Below, in pieces: positions 20,943 to 32,096 of a stretch of DNA of 64,000 nucleotides (position 1 is the first letter of the stretch; each line of letters opens with the position of its first letter). The position numbers and the translations under genes were made by a program. This DNA is from Tremella fuciformis (lineage: Eukaryota; Basidiomycota; Tremellomycetes; Tremellales; Tremellaceae), in assembly GCA_032768795.1 (NCBI GenBank), contig CP136490.1, forward strand, positions 868,001 to 932,000. Direction: 5' to 3'. Under the pieces are notes generated by a model. It was given only the letters and a program-made list of their open reading frames with translations. It was not told the DNA's origin and did not search any database.

Positions 20943-23900
20943 CTACTTCTTCAAGGTCCGCTGTTTCTCGGCAAACTCGACAATCTTGCGCTCCACAAAC
21001 ATGCCTTTCCGCTTGCGTACAGCGTCGACGTACATCTTGGCCACGTTGGCCCTGTCGGCCTTCTCGCCGAGATCCTCCAGCTCCTCAACGGTGGACGGGA
21101 CCCAGAACGGGTCGATCGGGAGCGTCTCGAATCCCGAAAAGATGAGCTGCGGCGAGGCCGCTCCGGACGTCCGCTTGCGAATCTCTGTACCTGATCAGCG
21201 CTCTTCCTTGAATGCCGTGTGGGGCACTGACCATCGGCGAACCCAAACGACTCGACGACGGGCAACATGGCCCGTATCGTGAAGAACGAGGTGCCCTCTT
21301 TCATCTCTTCAGAGACGATGCGGCCTCTTCTGCGCGCCACAACTGCGTACACCTTGCCAAGCACGTCGGCTGTACCGTCAGCATCTTCCGTATCTCCGAA
21401 AGACAGCTGGACGACGCACTGGATGCTTGGATATCACAAGTGTACATGGCCAACTTGATCCTCGGGCTCCAGTCGAGCATCGCGGTCCGGCATGCATCCC
21501 GGACGGCCGAGATGAGCGCTCCGACCACTGTTGCTGCACGCGCACGTCCTGCTTCTCAACAACTCGTACTCCGTCAAAAGACTGTACGTACCGGTCTCAG
21601 ACTCCGCCTCTTCCTTGTTGAGCTCGATGCTCTCGACGACCCAGGCCATGCCAACGACAGGCTCGCCGCAAAGCGGGCCCTGGAAGCTGGCCAGCTGGAA
21701 GCCCGTCTCTACGCTACTCTCAAAGTCCCTCAGCAGTCTCACTTCGGCTCGTTTGTCGCTGTCTTCCAACGCGACGCCTTCGAGAAGCTGTTGCGCGACA
21801 GCATCGTCCGTCGCCTGCAGCGCCTCATCTGCGGTCTGACCCTCTTCCTGAGCTTGGGCAACGCGAGTTTCTCGCGCTTTCAGTCGCAGGGTATTAGTCT
21901 TGCCCGGCGGGTCGAGCAGTATGCATGGCCCGACTCGTTTGGGGCCGAAAGACCATATTCGGTCCGCGGCGCCTGACCATTCGGGACCAGCCTTTTCGAA
22001 CAGGTCTGTCAAGTGCTCCCAGAACTCGGTCGACGATAGGACTCGGCTCTGCTCTACGTCGCCTTCGTGATCGGCCGCTTCGTCCGAGCCGTCTTCCCCT
22101 GGACTATGCGCAGAATCCGATTCCGGCCGACGCTGTACGAGCATGTTGGCGATTGATGAGGAATGGGCTTGGAGGAAATCGATGATGGCCTCTGGGAGCG
22201 GGACCGCCCTTACCGTGAAATTCACTAGACCGTTCAATACCGAACTGTGAACTGTACCTCGGGCAGCTCCAGGAGTCTTCGGTGGGGCCATTTCTGGAAT
22301 TATTAGCGCAAGTCACAATATATCGGCACGTGCCTCACCTGGTGCGCGAATCGCGGTCTCGCGGAAAGGGACAATGGTCTGCGATTGCTGTATTGCGCAT
22401 TTGGCAAATCGTTCTCGCAGGTCTTTCAGGCAGCGCTTGGACGTCAATGACGAGACTTGTTGTAATTGGAAGTCCTACCTCGAGATGCAGCTCTCCCGCT
22501 GTGAGGATGACATGCTCGCCCGTTTCTTGCACCAGGTATTCCGCACAGGGATCCGCTTGACTCAGTATTTGCAAGCCTCGGACGAGCTTTGGCATGTCCA
22601 CTGGGTTCTCCGGCTCAAGAGCCACTCGCACGATGGGAGCCGACTGCATCGACACTCCGGCCAGATTGATCAAGCTAACTTTGCTCAATTCCTCTTCACT
22701 CAAGTCGGCGATGCCTGTCGCCGATGGGGCCCAGAGCGTCGCATTTCTGGGGATCTTGCCGTCGAGACCCGCAATGGCACAGACGTGACCTGCAGGTACA
22801 GAGTCGACCGCGACGAGTTCTCGGCCCATCATCATGTACAAATCGGACACCTGCACTTGGCCCACGTGTTTGATATTTCGAGAATGATTCGGTGGATAAG
22901 AGGCATCGTATTTCGGAAGGGTCGCAAGGAAGGGTGTATTGCGGTGTACGGTACCCGAAAAGACACGAGAGAATCCGAGCAGCACCTCTGGACTGGGGCC
23001 ATCCTGGGCGTCTGCCGTTGCTTGCGCGGTAGTTGTATCCAGGTTGAGCAATTCGAGGGGTTTGAGCACACTATCCGAGACGTCGCCACCATTTGCATCC
23101 GGCAGGGGGATGCCTTCGATTGTTGTAGACGATTGAGCTGTTCCGTTTGTCAGTTGAGCGGCCCTTCTCTCCCTTTCCTCCCTGCCTCTTTGACGCATCT
23201 CCTCGGCGGTCAATTCCTTCGCCTTGAACTGAGGCAAATCCTCTCTCCGGACGGCGAACATCTTGCTAACGTAAGCGACTACCTGGCTGCTTTCCGCTTG
23301 GTCGCAGGTCCACAAGGCCTTCTCCATATCATTGTGTGGTGCTAATGGAATCTGAGAGGTGGCGGCCTCTCTGGGATGCAGCATGAAGGGCATTCGAGCC
23401 GCTTGGGCATCGGCCGGGGAGGGAATCACATCAACAATGGCTTGGAACGTCGCAGTCGATAGTGGTAGCCATTGCTGCATAACGAGAGTTAGCAGATTCC
23501 GGGTGTCTTTGGACTTGAGATCTCGAGGCGCTACGCGTACATTGAGGGCGGTGATGATTTTCTGGGTTGTCTCAGGGTTGCTGTAGGTCAGCACACGAAG
23601 TGAGCACCACAAGGAGAAGCCTCACTGCTCTTCGAGAATGGTGTTGTAAACGCGCCAAATGTTCTCCAGCACGAACTGGACGAACATCGGCTTGAGATTC
23701 CGCCCGTTAAGCTTCTTTCGGCCGACCACTCTCTTGGTTTTGGGATCGAGGAACCAGTCTCCCCACAGCACTCTCCGCAGGTTTCCCTCCTTGATACCCA
23801 GCTTTTCCGCGTACAGTCTCGCGAATTTGCCTAGTCTGAACGCCCAGCCATCGATAGCCGACGCGAACAAAACATTCCCTCTCTCCGGCGCAAAGTAGAG

Positions 23901-24834
23901 ATCCTCATCCTCCTTCTCCTCGTACTCTCTGTCGGCCTCGTCATCCATTTCTGGGGCATCCGCATCACCCTGAGATGCTTGACGAGCCGCAAGACGTTTC
24001 TCGCGCTCCTCGCGCCATCTCAAATCGTCCTCCATGCGCTCGGATGCGTAGAAGGATCCCATGACAGCGTTGACTTGCTCGATGAGCCGGGAGAGATGGT
24101 GGTATGCCTCAGAAGGCGACAGTCGAAGTTCTGTGATGAGTCGGTCCAGCTTGTTGATCACAAGCAAGGGACGCAGGCGGTCTAGCCATGCTTGTCGCAG
24201 GACAGCGATGGTCTTGTCAATCAGCAAATGCAGTACCTGCACGAAGGGAGACGCACCTGTGTGCACACGCCTTCTACAGCGTCGACCAGGACGAGCGCAC
24301 CGTCACACAGCCGACTTGCGGTTGAGACCTCGGAGGCAAAGTCGACATGGCCCGGTGTATCGATCACATTACAGACGTGCTTCGAAGTGGAGGCTGCGTT
24401 TAAGTATAGTACGGCGTCTCTCTGCTGAGCAGCATCTCATGGGAGAAGGTAGGGACAGGGAGGCATTCTGAGGTCTGACGTACCCTCGCCATTCTGGCCA
24501 CTGCGCATCATGTCGAATCGCAAGCTGACAGCCGAGCTCTCCATCGTTATACCGCGCTCTTGCTCATCCTCTCGTGAGTCGAGGAAGCGGAGCTTGCCTG
24601 CCATTCGAGACGATATGATGTTGTTGGAGGATAGGAGCGAGTCGCAGAAGGATGTCTTGCCATGGTCGACGTGCGCGACAATCGTGACATTCTGCTCATC
24701 AGATGCTGTCCATCTTGCTTTGCCACCTTGGATATCCGGCAAGAGAAAGCGACGGCCGGGAGGTGATGGACCGCAAGCTGAACGCTCACTCTAGTGTTTG
24801 CCAAGGGCACCGCAAAGCTCTGTGAGTGAGCCAT
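20943..24834 (-). CDS. RIA1: Elongation factor-like GTPase 1 (Efl1/Ria1), 60S maturation
   Basis: Efl1 is an EF-2-like GTPase that, with Sdo1, releases Tif6 from late pre-60S subunits in the cytoplasm. The GTPase motifs are all visible: [10 protein letters not shown] (G1), [12 protein letters not shown] (G2), [12 protein letters not shown] (G3) and NKLDRL (G4). The family-specific insertion rich in Glu/Lys ([11 protein letters not shown] to [10 protein letters not shown]) follows, then [54 protein letters not shown] and the C-terminal [15 protein letters not shown] with PFWVPST. The protein ends [12 protein letters not shown]. Introns are short. The first exon is unresolved: ATG 24834 is the best candidate, but I could not find a splice in frame with [13 protein letters not shown]; the conserved part starts near 24710. 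It is divergent from SGT1 with under 200 bp between starts. Confidence 0.93.
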
Positions 24835-25020
24835 CTCGGGTCGAGGGCTCTTGAGCTGCTGTGAATTCTGCTAGACCCAAGAAAGCACAAAGACGAGCCA
24901 AATTTCCATGCGTTCAGCGACTTTGAGCCGGTGCTCGCCGGTGTAAGGCACGTCCATGACGTCCTCCCGGAGCCGAAAGATCACCTATTTCTTTGTCGTT
25001 TCTCTCGACTCAGGCTGCAT

Positions 25021-26045
25021 ATGACAATGGGAGGACCAGAACCGGTCGACATTCCTCTACCGAGGTGAGCTTTTGCCTGTATGCTTCGGTATCGCCCAAC
25101 ACCCGTGGTCTGCCGGACCGTTGTTCGCCCTGCTTCTACCTCCTCTACCTTGCTTTCCGAATTCTGGCTGATGGTAGGTATGACTACTACCAGACCCCAA
25201 CGCATGTCATTTTGGCCGTCTACATCAAAGGTCAGAGTCCTGATCAGGTCTCTGTAAGCTATACCCCAACAACCGTGCGTGATGTGCAGCCAGGAAACGA
25301 AGACGCGCTAAGTGCTTAGATTGTCATTGTCCTCCCAGACGACGATGGACCGCTCAAGAAGCGGGTCAAGTTTGACCCTTTGTATGCGCCCATCCATCCT
25401 GACCAGACCACTCACAGGGTACTGTCGTCCAAAGTGAGCCGCGAAACATCCAACCGACGTGTCACACTGATTGCGACAGATTGAGATAAAGCTCGCTAAG
25501 GCGACCGCGGACAACTGGGCTGGAATCCTGTCAACTGGATCACAATCGCCGAACTTGATCAACCCTCCTGCTTCATTTCAACCCGCTTCGTCAACCCTCC
25601 CGCCCGCAGTCCCCGCCGAGACAGCCGCCCCAGCTGTGTCGCCAGACACAGCAACGCCGGGACCGAGCGGAAGGACCAGCAAGCCGAAGAAGAACTGGGA
25701 CAAGATTGAGGATCAGGACGACGAGGACGGAGGGTCCAAGGATCCGGTCAGGCGCCTCGTGTATCGTATCATCGGTCTCGGGCTGATGGCCAGAATGCCG
25801 GTGGTGATGCGGCGTTGCAGAAGCTGTTCTCGTCGATCTATGCCAACGCGAGCGACGACACTAAGCGGGCTATGATCAAGTCGTTTACCGAGAGCGGTGG
25901 CACGACCCTCAGCACGGACTGGGACTCTATCGGCAAAGGTAGGTAGGACGGGTTTCGGTTCGTGTCTCTCGGGTCACCTGGTGCTGACTCGGCAGAGAAG
26001 ACGCCCATCCGGCCGCCTGAAGGGATGGAACCGAGGTTTCGCTGA
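25021..26045 (+). CDS. SGT1: Sgt1-like Hsp90 co-chaperone (CS plus SGS domains)
   Basis: Sgt1 links Hsp90 to SCF/kinetochore and other client complexes. Seven exons (25021-25064, 25178-25253, 25320-25381, 25418-25433, 25480-25746, 25794-25938, 25996-26045) give 219 aa; one exon is only 16 nt. Residues about 15-85 are the CS domain ([41 protein letters not shown]). A Pro/Ala/Thr-rich linker follows, then the SGS domain: [57 protein letters not shown]. No TPR repeats precede the CS domain, unlike yeast, plant and human Sgt1. The region upstream to EFL1 is under 200 bp, too small for them. The ATG is the only one in frame ahead of the first splice. Confidence 0.92.
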
Positions 26046-27092
26046 GAGGCGCCATGTGCCACAGAGCATGCATCAAGACCGTCATCATATCCCATCTGCG
26101 CGAAATACATATGCATCGGTCTTGTCTCGTGCACACCTATGTCCGATAGGCTTGTTCGGCGATCAGGCTTGGAGGACAATGGCCGCGTGACAAACCGCTC
26201 AGACCTCTCTGTGTCATTTCAGGAACACCGAGACAATAGATACTCTACACTGGGATTCCGTTTCCTTCTCTTTCTACTCCTCGTTTGACAGTCTTTTATC
26301 GGTTTCATGCAGACACACACAACGCACGCACACACACGCAGCTTGACGCTCGAGCCTCTGTGATGGATGGGTAAGGAGTCAGAGGAAAGGGGAGACACAG
26401 ATCCCAGATTGACTGATGCGATCTCCTGATCGGTACGCGGCCTTGCACTGATTTCCTGATCTTCCGACGCCCCCTTGCCCTGGTAGCCGACGACATCCAC
26501 GTCCTCGTCCTCGTCGGCGTCGTCCTCGTTGGCGTCGTCACTCTACAGCCCTCTCACCCGCAGATCAAAAGGGGCAAAGAAAAAGCTTCTCGCCAATCCG
26601 TCGTTCCTGCACCATCGTCATCCACCCCCTGCTACCACCATCTTCGCGTCCTTTTGTCCATCCCCCCTACCTTGCTCGCCGAGCCTATTGTCCCCATCTC
26701 TATCCTTCGGCCATTTAATGCTTCTCTCCTAGGATATCTCTCCTGCCTCTCCCGCCTCGCCTCGCCGCTCCCACACGCACACACTCACACTGCCCCATAC
26801 CCATCCTCTCCCTCTCCTTCTGACAGGCAGCTCGTCCGTGTCCCCCGCCCCCCCCCCCCCCATCTCGACTTGCTTCTCTCTCGTGCAGAGCAAGAGCAGA
26901 GGGGCCATCAAGCCCAACTGAACCCACAAACATCTCGCGTGTCATACACAATCGTCCCGCGCCAACTTGTCAGACACGCTCACCTGCCCCTAGTTGACAA
27001 CACCGCCGCGCCGCCGCGAGGGTACCGCCAGAACCAGCCAGCCAGCCAGAGGGAGATCCTTTAAAGCCGGACCACAAAGACACCCCCCTAAG
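26046..27092. other. Long pyrimidine-rich leader/promoter of the arrestin gene
   Basis: About 1 kb with no supported coding exon. It holds a CA-rich patch near 26308-26335, a GTCGTCCTC-type microsatellite near 26490-26540, and long C/T-rich stretches from 26600 to 26880 including a run of 14 C at 26848-26861. This composition is typical of fungal promoters and leaders just upstream of transcription starts. Confidence 0.5.
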
Positions 27093-29946
27093 ATGCTATA
27101 CGACCTTCTGGTACAGCATCGCAACCGCGATCAGCTTCTCGAGCTTCCTTCAAACCACGACCTCGGCCTCGACTACTTTCCCGCCCGCTTCCTTCCTGCC
27201 TCGCCCCCGCCCGACCTCGTCGGCTTTTCCTTTGGCCTCACCTGGCCTTCGCCCTCCTCGTACCACGCGACGACCTCGAGGTGGCCTCACGAGCTTCTCA
27301 CCGCTACCCCATCACCATCACCATCGGGACCCTCGATCCTCGTTGCTTCTGATTCTCGCCACCCGGCCGCCTACACTCCCGCACTTCCCCATCGTTATAC
27401 TCTCCGCCCCAGAAGACCCAGAAGCAAGAGCCATTCTCAGCGCCATCTACCGATAGTCCCGACCAACATCGAGCCCACGCGGGTACAGCGTAGAAAGCTC
27501 AAAGGCAATTCGAGGTTCGAGGTGACTAAGACCAGCTCGGTACGCGGCGAAGGAAGCTCTTCGACCGTCAAAGGGAGCACAAAGGGAACCTCGTCCAAGG
27601 TCTTGCGGGCTCAACCCGTTGTTCAAGCTCGCGCCCCTTCGCCCTTGTCTGCGTTCATACCTTCATCCCCCTCGTTGGCTATCGCGGGATCGTCACATCC
27701 ATTACTACCATCGCCGGACCTTGATTGCGACTGTTGCCTTCTCAGCGAGAGTGGTGGGGACGATATGACTTCGTTTTTCACCTCTTCCATCAACTATCTC
27801 TCAGCCAAAGTCGAGGTCAAGTTCGACAATGAAGCGGTCGTGGACATGCTCGGGAACCCGAACACGGGGTGAGTGCTTCTTCGTCGCATCCTGCTTCATC
27901 AGGATTGTGACTGATTTGCAGCACGAGCTATTCTCTTCCCGGTCACGTACTCCTGACTGTTCCCACACTTCCCTCGGGCGTCGAAGGCAGGGTGAGAGAG
28001 GTCAAGGAGCTACGCCTGGTCATGGAAGCGAAAAGCGAATATTATGATGACGGTGGTGAGATGCTTCTTTCGCCACTTGGATACGGTTTCTGACCATCTA
28101 GGCCGGTATGTGCCCTTGCGCCTCCACTCTTCTGTGATAGACCTTGCTGCTTCTTCCGGGGAGCCTCTCATTCTCCCCTCCATCGATATCACAAGGCCCA
28201 CGTCTGCGAGACTCCAACTGGCTGTCTCATTCGATCTACGCCTGCCGGGCTGGCTACCGCCCTCATACACTTCTGATAACACTTCCATCGCTTTCGGCGC
28301 GGAAGCACACGTTGTCATCGGGTGGGTGGAAGGAACCCCTGCGCTGCCCCAGCCTCGGCTGCCCGTGGTTGGCGGGCATCCGATGACCAGATCAATCGCA
28401 CATCAGTCGCAATATTCAGGCCGCTTCACCGCATCGCCTAGCAAAACGAAAGCGCTATTCTCCAATTCGTCTCTGCAGCTCGGCAACACTTGCAAGTCTG
28501 CGTCAAAGTACACCCCTTTCACCGTCCGACGTCATCGCATTCCCGCCGCAGTGCGAGGACACGCCTTTGTCTCGGGCGAGCGGCATTACACCATCAAGCC
28601 GACCGAGTCGACGTGTCCCGTCGAGTGCGTGGTCAGCGTTCCCGAGTGGGTCGATGTAAACGGCGATGAGCGAGCTATCAAAGTGTCCCTCCGGGTCAGA
28701 GCAAGAAAACGGGCCACCGAAGGGGAGGAAATGGATGTCGATGGTGCCGTTGTCGATGGTGATGAGGTCCTCACGCATATGCTCGAACTTGGAATGGAGG
28801 TAGAAGAGCTCGAAAGGGCCAAGTGAGTGTAACTGTCCATGAGATTCAGCCGAGCTGACATCAGCTCTACGGCCCACTCGCAGTTCATGGCAACGTACCC
28901 GATCCCGGCTGATCAGCCTTCTATCCACTCTTCCCAATATCCCCTTCTTGGCCCACGCAGTATTTACGCAGATACAGTCTCCTTCGAAGCCTGCGAGCGT
29001 CCGCACAAGGTGTGCAGCCAGCGTTCTTGCCTGCTGGCCGATGATGGCACTCAGCGCAACTTCCTCTTCTCGCAGGACGGTCTCGGATTATGCGGTGAAA
29101 AGTGGCGTAAAGTCAACGTGGTCCTGCCCATGCCAGCTGAGGTTGGCAAAGGTTCGGCTCGACCTCAGGCAGAGATTGACGGTCCTTTTGTGCGCATCCG
29201 TCACAACCTCAAAATCAAGCTGGTGTGCAAGAATGTCGGCTCGGAAAGTGAAACCGTGCGTCCTGTTTGCGTTAGGTGCTGGAATGCCGATACTGATGAC
29301 CTAGATGGTCTTACTGTCTACGCCTATTCGATTCGGAACTTGCCAAGATACGATCCCTAGAGCTTCCGCTGATCGTCTTCCGCAATTGCCACCATACATT
29401 CAGCTGTTTCACGAGAACGGCGAGTTGAGGGAGTGCGACCCCTTGCCGCTGTACTGTGCTCCGGAAGCTTCCTCTACCTCGCTGCCTCAGTCAATCCCCA
29501 CCTCGCCCGCACCAGCTTACTCTGCACTCCTCCCAGCCGACTCGGCTTTCGGTCAGAACGCGCTCAAAGAGCCTTTCCTCGAATCGGCACCAAGCACCCG
29601 TTCGCCATCTCCAGCTCGAATTTCCCCGCTGCCACCATTCGAGGGTGAGGGCGCCGTCGATAGCAGTCGACTCGCTGTTCCTCCTTGTGCCGGCTTTGCT
29701 GAGACACTGGGAGCTCGAATGGCCGACGCAGTCGTCCGGCCGCCCAGCAGACTAGACGAGCCTATGGACGTGGAGCGCTGCGCATCGCGATACTCGGGTT
29801 ACTCGGCCTCGGAAGGGTCGGATGTCGAAGCGGGAACCAGCGATCTCGAGCGCGAGCTGAGACGAAGGAGTACTGCGCCACCGCCTGTCAGCCCACGTTC
29901 GCCGAGTGGGAGAAAGGTGCGCCAGCGGCTGCGAGCAGCTGCCTAG
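27093..29946 (+). CDS. Alpha-arrestin-like (ART-type) protein
   Basis: Alpha-arrestins recruit Rsp5-type ubiquitin ligases to membrane transporters. Five exons joined in frame give about 887 aa. Residues 1-220 are Pro/Ser-rich and disordered. The arrestin fold begins near 235 (SAKVEVKFDNEAVVDMLGNP, GTSYSLPGHVLLTVP) and continues with TSARLQLAVSFDLRLPGWLP, RFTASPSKTKALF, HYTIKPTEST and the C-lobe strands FVRIRHNLKIKLVCKN and MVLLSTPIRFGTC. It ends with LPPYIQLFHENGELRECD and PLPLY. This pattern (YSLPGH, strand motif, then PLPLY) is typical of fungal arrestin-like proteins. I saw no unambiguous PPxY ligase-docking motif; PLPLY resembles but is not one. The C-terminus is Ser/Pro/Arg-rich. The specific cargo cannot be told. 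Confidence 0.8.
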
Positions 29947-30201
29947 GCCGACCAGACATGAGGAATGCGCGGAGGGGATCAGGAGGGATGTAAAGTCTGA
30001 CCGAGAGCGGGGAATGACAACGTGTACTACATATTCCATACCACAACAAGGCTCTGTTTCATAGTGGCCCAGCAACATACTACCATATCAGAGCAGCATC
30101 CGACACGACACGACGACAATATCACGATCATGAATCACTTGGCAGATTTCGGGCAGATCATAATGCGTACATACATGTCGTTGCGGATATCAGAACTAGT
30201 C

Positions 30202-31003
30202 TCAAACCCTTGGTTGAGATGCTGAACTCGACGCAGGTGAAGCCGGTGACGTGGTGGACGGTGCTGATGTCCGATACGAGCTCATCACGTTGCGCATGTA
30301 CACCTCTGGCGCCTCGCCCGGGAAGATCTTGAGCCTCTCGAGCCTCCGCTCGCGAAAGGTATTCTTTGGCAGCATGCCAGATACGGCTTTGCGAATAATC
30401 TGCAATCAGCGTCCCTCTTCCCGTGAGCTCAGCTGCGCTCCGCTCGCTCGCTCACCTCCTCCGGCCGGCGCTCCCGCATGCGCGCAATGGGCACCTCCTT
30501 AAGTCCGCCTATAAAGCCCGTATGGTGTCTGTAGACTTTATCCTGCGCCTTCTTGCCGGTCAGCCGCACGGCGAGCGCGTCGCTCAGGACGACATAGTCG
30601 CCCGCGTCCACTGGGCGGTCAGCTCGGCCCCGCGTCTCTTCTATCTTCCGCTCCACCCTTCATCCGCACGATCTGACAGCCCCCTCCTGTCCGAGTCTAC
30701 CTTGCTCTCCTGGTCATATCTCTTGGTTCATGTCTCTTGGACCATGAAAGGAAGACGGGGCACGCGGATTGACTGGGCGAGACGAGACGAGACGAGACGA
30801 GACGAGGCTCACCGGCAGGATCGTACGTCGGCTTGTGCTTCCCCATCAGGACCCAGGCGATCCGGCTGGCCAGCGTGCCGAGGACGCGATCTTGTGCCGA
30901 GGCGTGGTGCCATGTCCGAGTGAGCGCCAGGGCTGTCTTTAGACTGTCAGCGAACGAGCTCTCGACGCTCCTTGCTGCTCACCCTCCCTTGGCTCGCCGA
31001 CAT
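30202..31003 (-). CDS. MRPL23: Mitochondrial ribosomal protein uL13m
   Basis: Large-subunit mitoribosome protein of the L13 family. Four exons: 31003-30983 (MSASQGR), then TALALTRTWHHASAQDRVLG and LASRIAWVLMGKHKPTYDPA, then VDAGDYVVLSDALAV with LTGKKAQDKVYRHHTGFIGG, then IRKAVSGMLPKNTFRERRLE and RLKIFPG. This order is the complete L13 fold. A Ser/Pro-rich tail of about 30 residues is appended. The second intron is unusually long (about 190 nt) and carries a pentanucleotide repeat. The start was chosen because exon 1 splices in phase with TALALTRTW, matching the short N-terminus of fungal homologues. It is divergent from the gene at 31142 (138 bp). Confidence 0.93.
30779..30807. repeat. (GAGAC)n pentanucleotide repeat in an MRPL23 intron
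   Basis: Five uninterrupted GACGA units are seen on the + strand, starting at 30781. They lie inside the second intron of MRPL23, a few bases from its donor site. Confidence 0.85.
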
Positions 31004-31141
31004 GCTGCGACAGTGATACAACATAGAACGAATTAAAGACTTTTTCGTCCAGTTTGCAGCGGCGATTGCCGTTCGACTTCCCTGCGGGCAAACACGTCCC
31101 GATCACTCTTTCGTTTGACAATCGCCTGACTATCGCGCATA

Positions 31142-32006
31142 ATGGCTGAACCACCACCACCAGCACCTCCGTCCCCACCGGCACCACCACCACCACCGCC
31201 TCCGGCACCGGCCCTCGCACCACCGCAGGTCCGCGTGCCGCCAGAACTGCGGGCTCATCCCCTTTGGGCCCGCTCCCCCATCCTCAGCCGGCTCCCGCCG
31301 GACGGTTTCTCCGTGCCCGTCGTGGCCGTCGAGGCGGACGCGCTGCGCGTGCTCGTCGCCCAGCTGGACGCAGAGCACAGCCCCGACGCCTTCTCAGCGC
31401 GGGCGGTCGAGGCGGCCTTGTACGCGGCAGGGGGTGACGCCGCTCTTCCCAGTCCATCCACATCGCTGACGTGCAGGACAGGGGGCGGCCGGCATCGCCG
31501 ATCCGGCCCTGGGCGCCATCCTGCGGGACATTACCGCGAGCCTAAGGCGGTTGGAGCAAGGGCAAGTGGCGATGCAGTTGTCACTGCGAGCCATCGAGGG
31601 GGATGTACGGCGCATCGAGGGGGATGTACGGCGCATCCAGGCAACCGCTCGTCAAGACACCGTGACCGTGAGCCATGCGTCGCAGCCCCACCTCTAGACT
31701 CACCGTGTAGCGCCGTAATAGGAGGCTGATGAAGTCGGGCAACCCAATGGCTCCTGTGGAAAGCCAGGAGCCGGGGTACATTGGGCGTACATTCCCAGAA
31801 GAATGTCCTCATCGAGTGAGCGATGGGCATCGAGTGGGTTTAGCAATCACTAAATCCAGTACCGAAGCCTTCAATTCACGAAGGATGTGGCGCGGCTGCC
31901 CGTGCTGTGGCTCAATGCCTATCTAAGGATGCACGCGCTACCCGAGGAGGGGGACATTACCCAAAGACGGGCCATTCTTGTAGACTTCCTCATCGGCAGA
32001 TACTGA
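31142..32006 (+). CDS. Small proline-rich helical protein of unknown function
   Basis: Not recognised as a named gene. Four exons join in frame to about 220 aa: Pro-rich start (APPSPPAPPPPPPPAPALAP), a globular stretch (PELRAHPLWARSPILSRLPP, VVAVEADALRVLVAQLDAEH), then after an intron ADPALGAILRDITASLRRLE and a heptad-like segment RAIEGDVRRIEGDVRRIQAT made by a 21-bp tandem duplication. The next exon has SGNPMAPVESQEPGYIGRTF, and the last VARLPVLWLNAYLRMHALPE and RRAILVDFLIGRY up to the stop. The combination of paired amphipathic R/Q-rich helices and a LPVLWLN-YLR segment recalls lineage-specific basidiomycete proteins of unknown function, but I cannot name a family with confidence. Introns carry normal GT-AG ends. 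Confidence 0.65.
31606..31648 (+). repeat. 21-bp tandem duplication (IEGDVRR twice)
   Basis: Two perfect adjacent copies of GCATCGAGGGGGATGTACG plus GC, in frame, each coding for a seven-residue IEGDVRR heptad, followed by a degenerate third start (IQAT). Perfect identity suggests recent duplication. Confidence 0.85.
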
Positions 32007-32096
32007 GTTCTTTTTGAACATTCTTGTTGTTGTAACTGGGCAATGACATATTCATGCTAGGGCTACAGTATGCTAGTCTGTCTCATCTCGGTCAAA

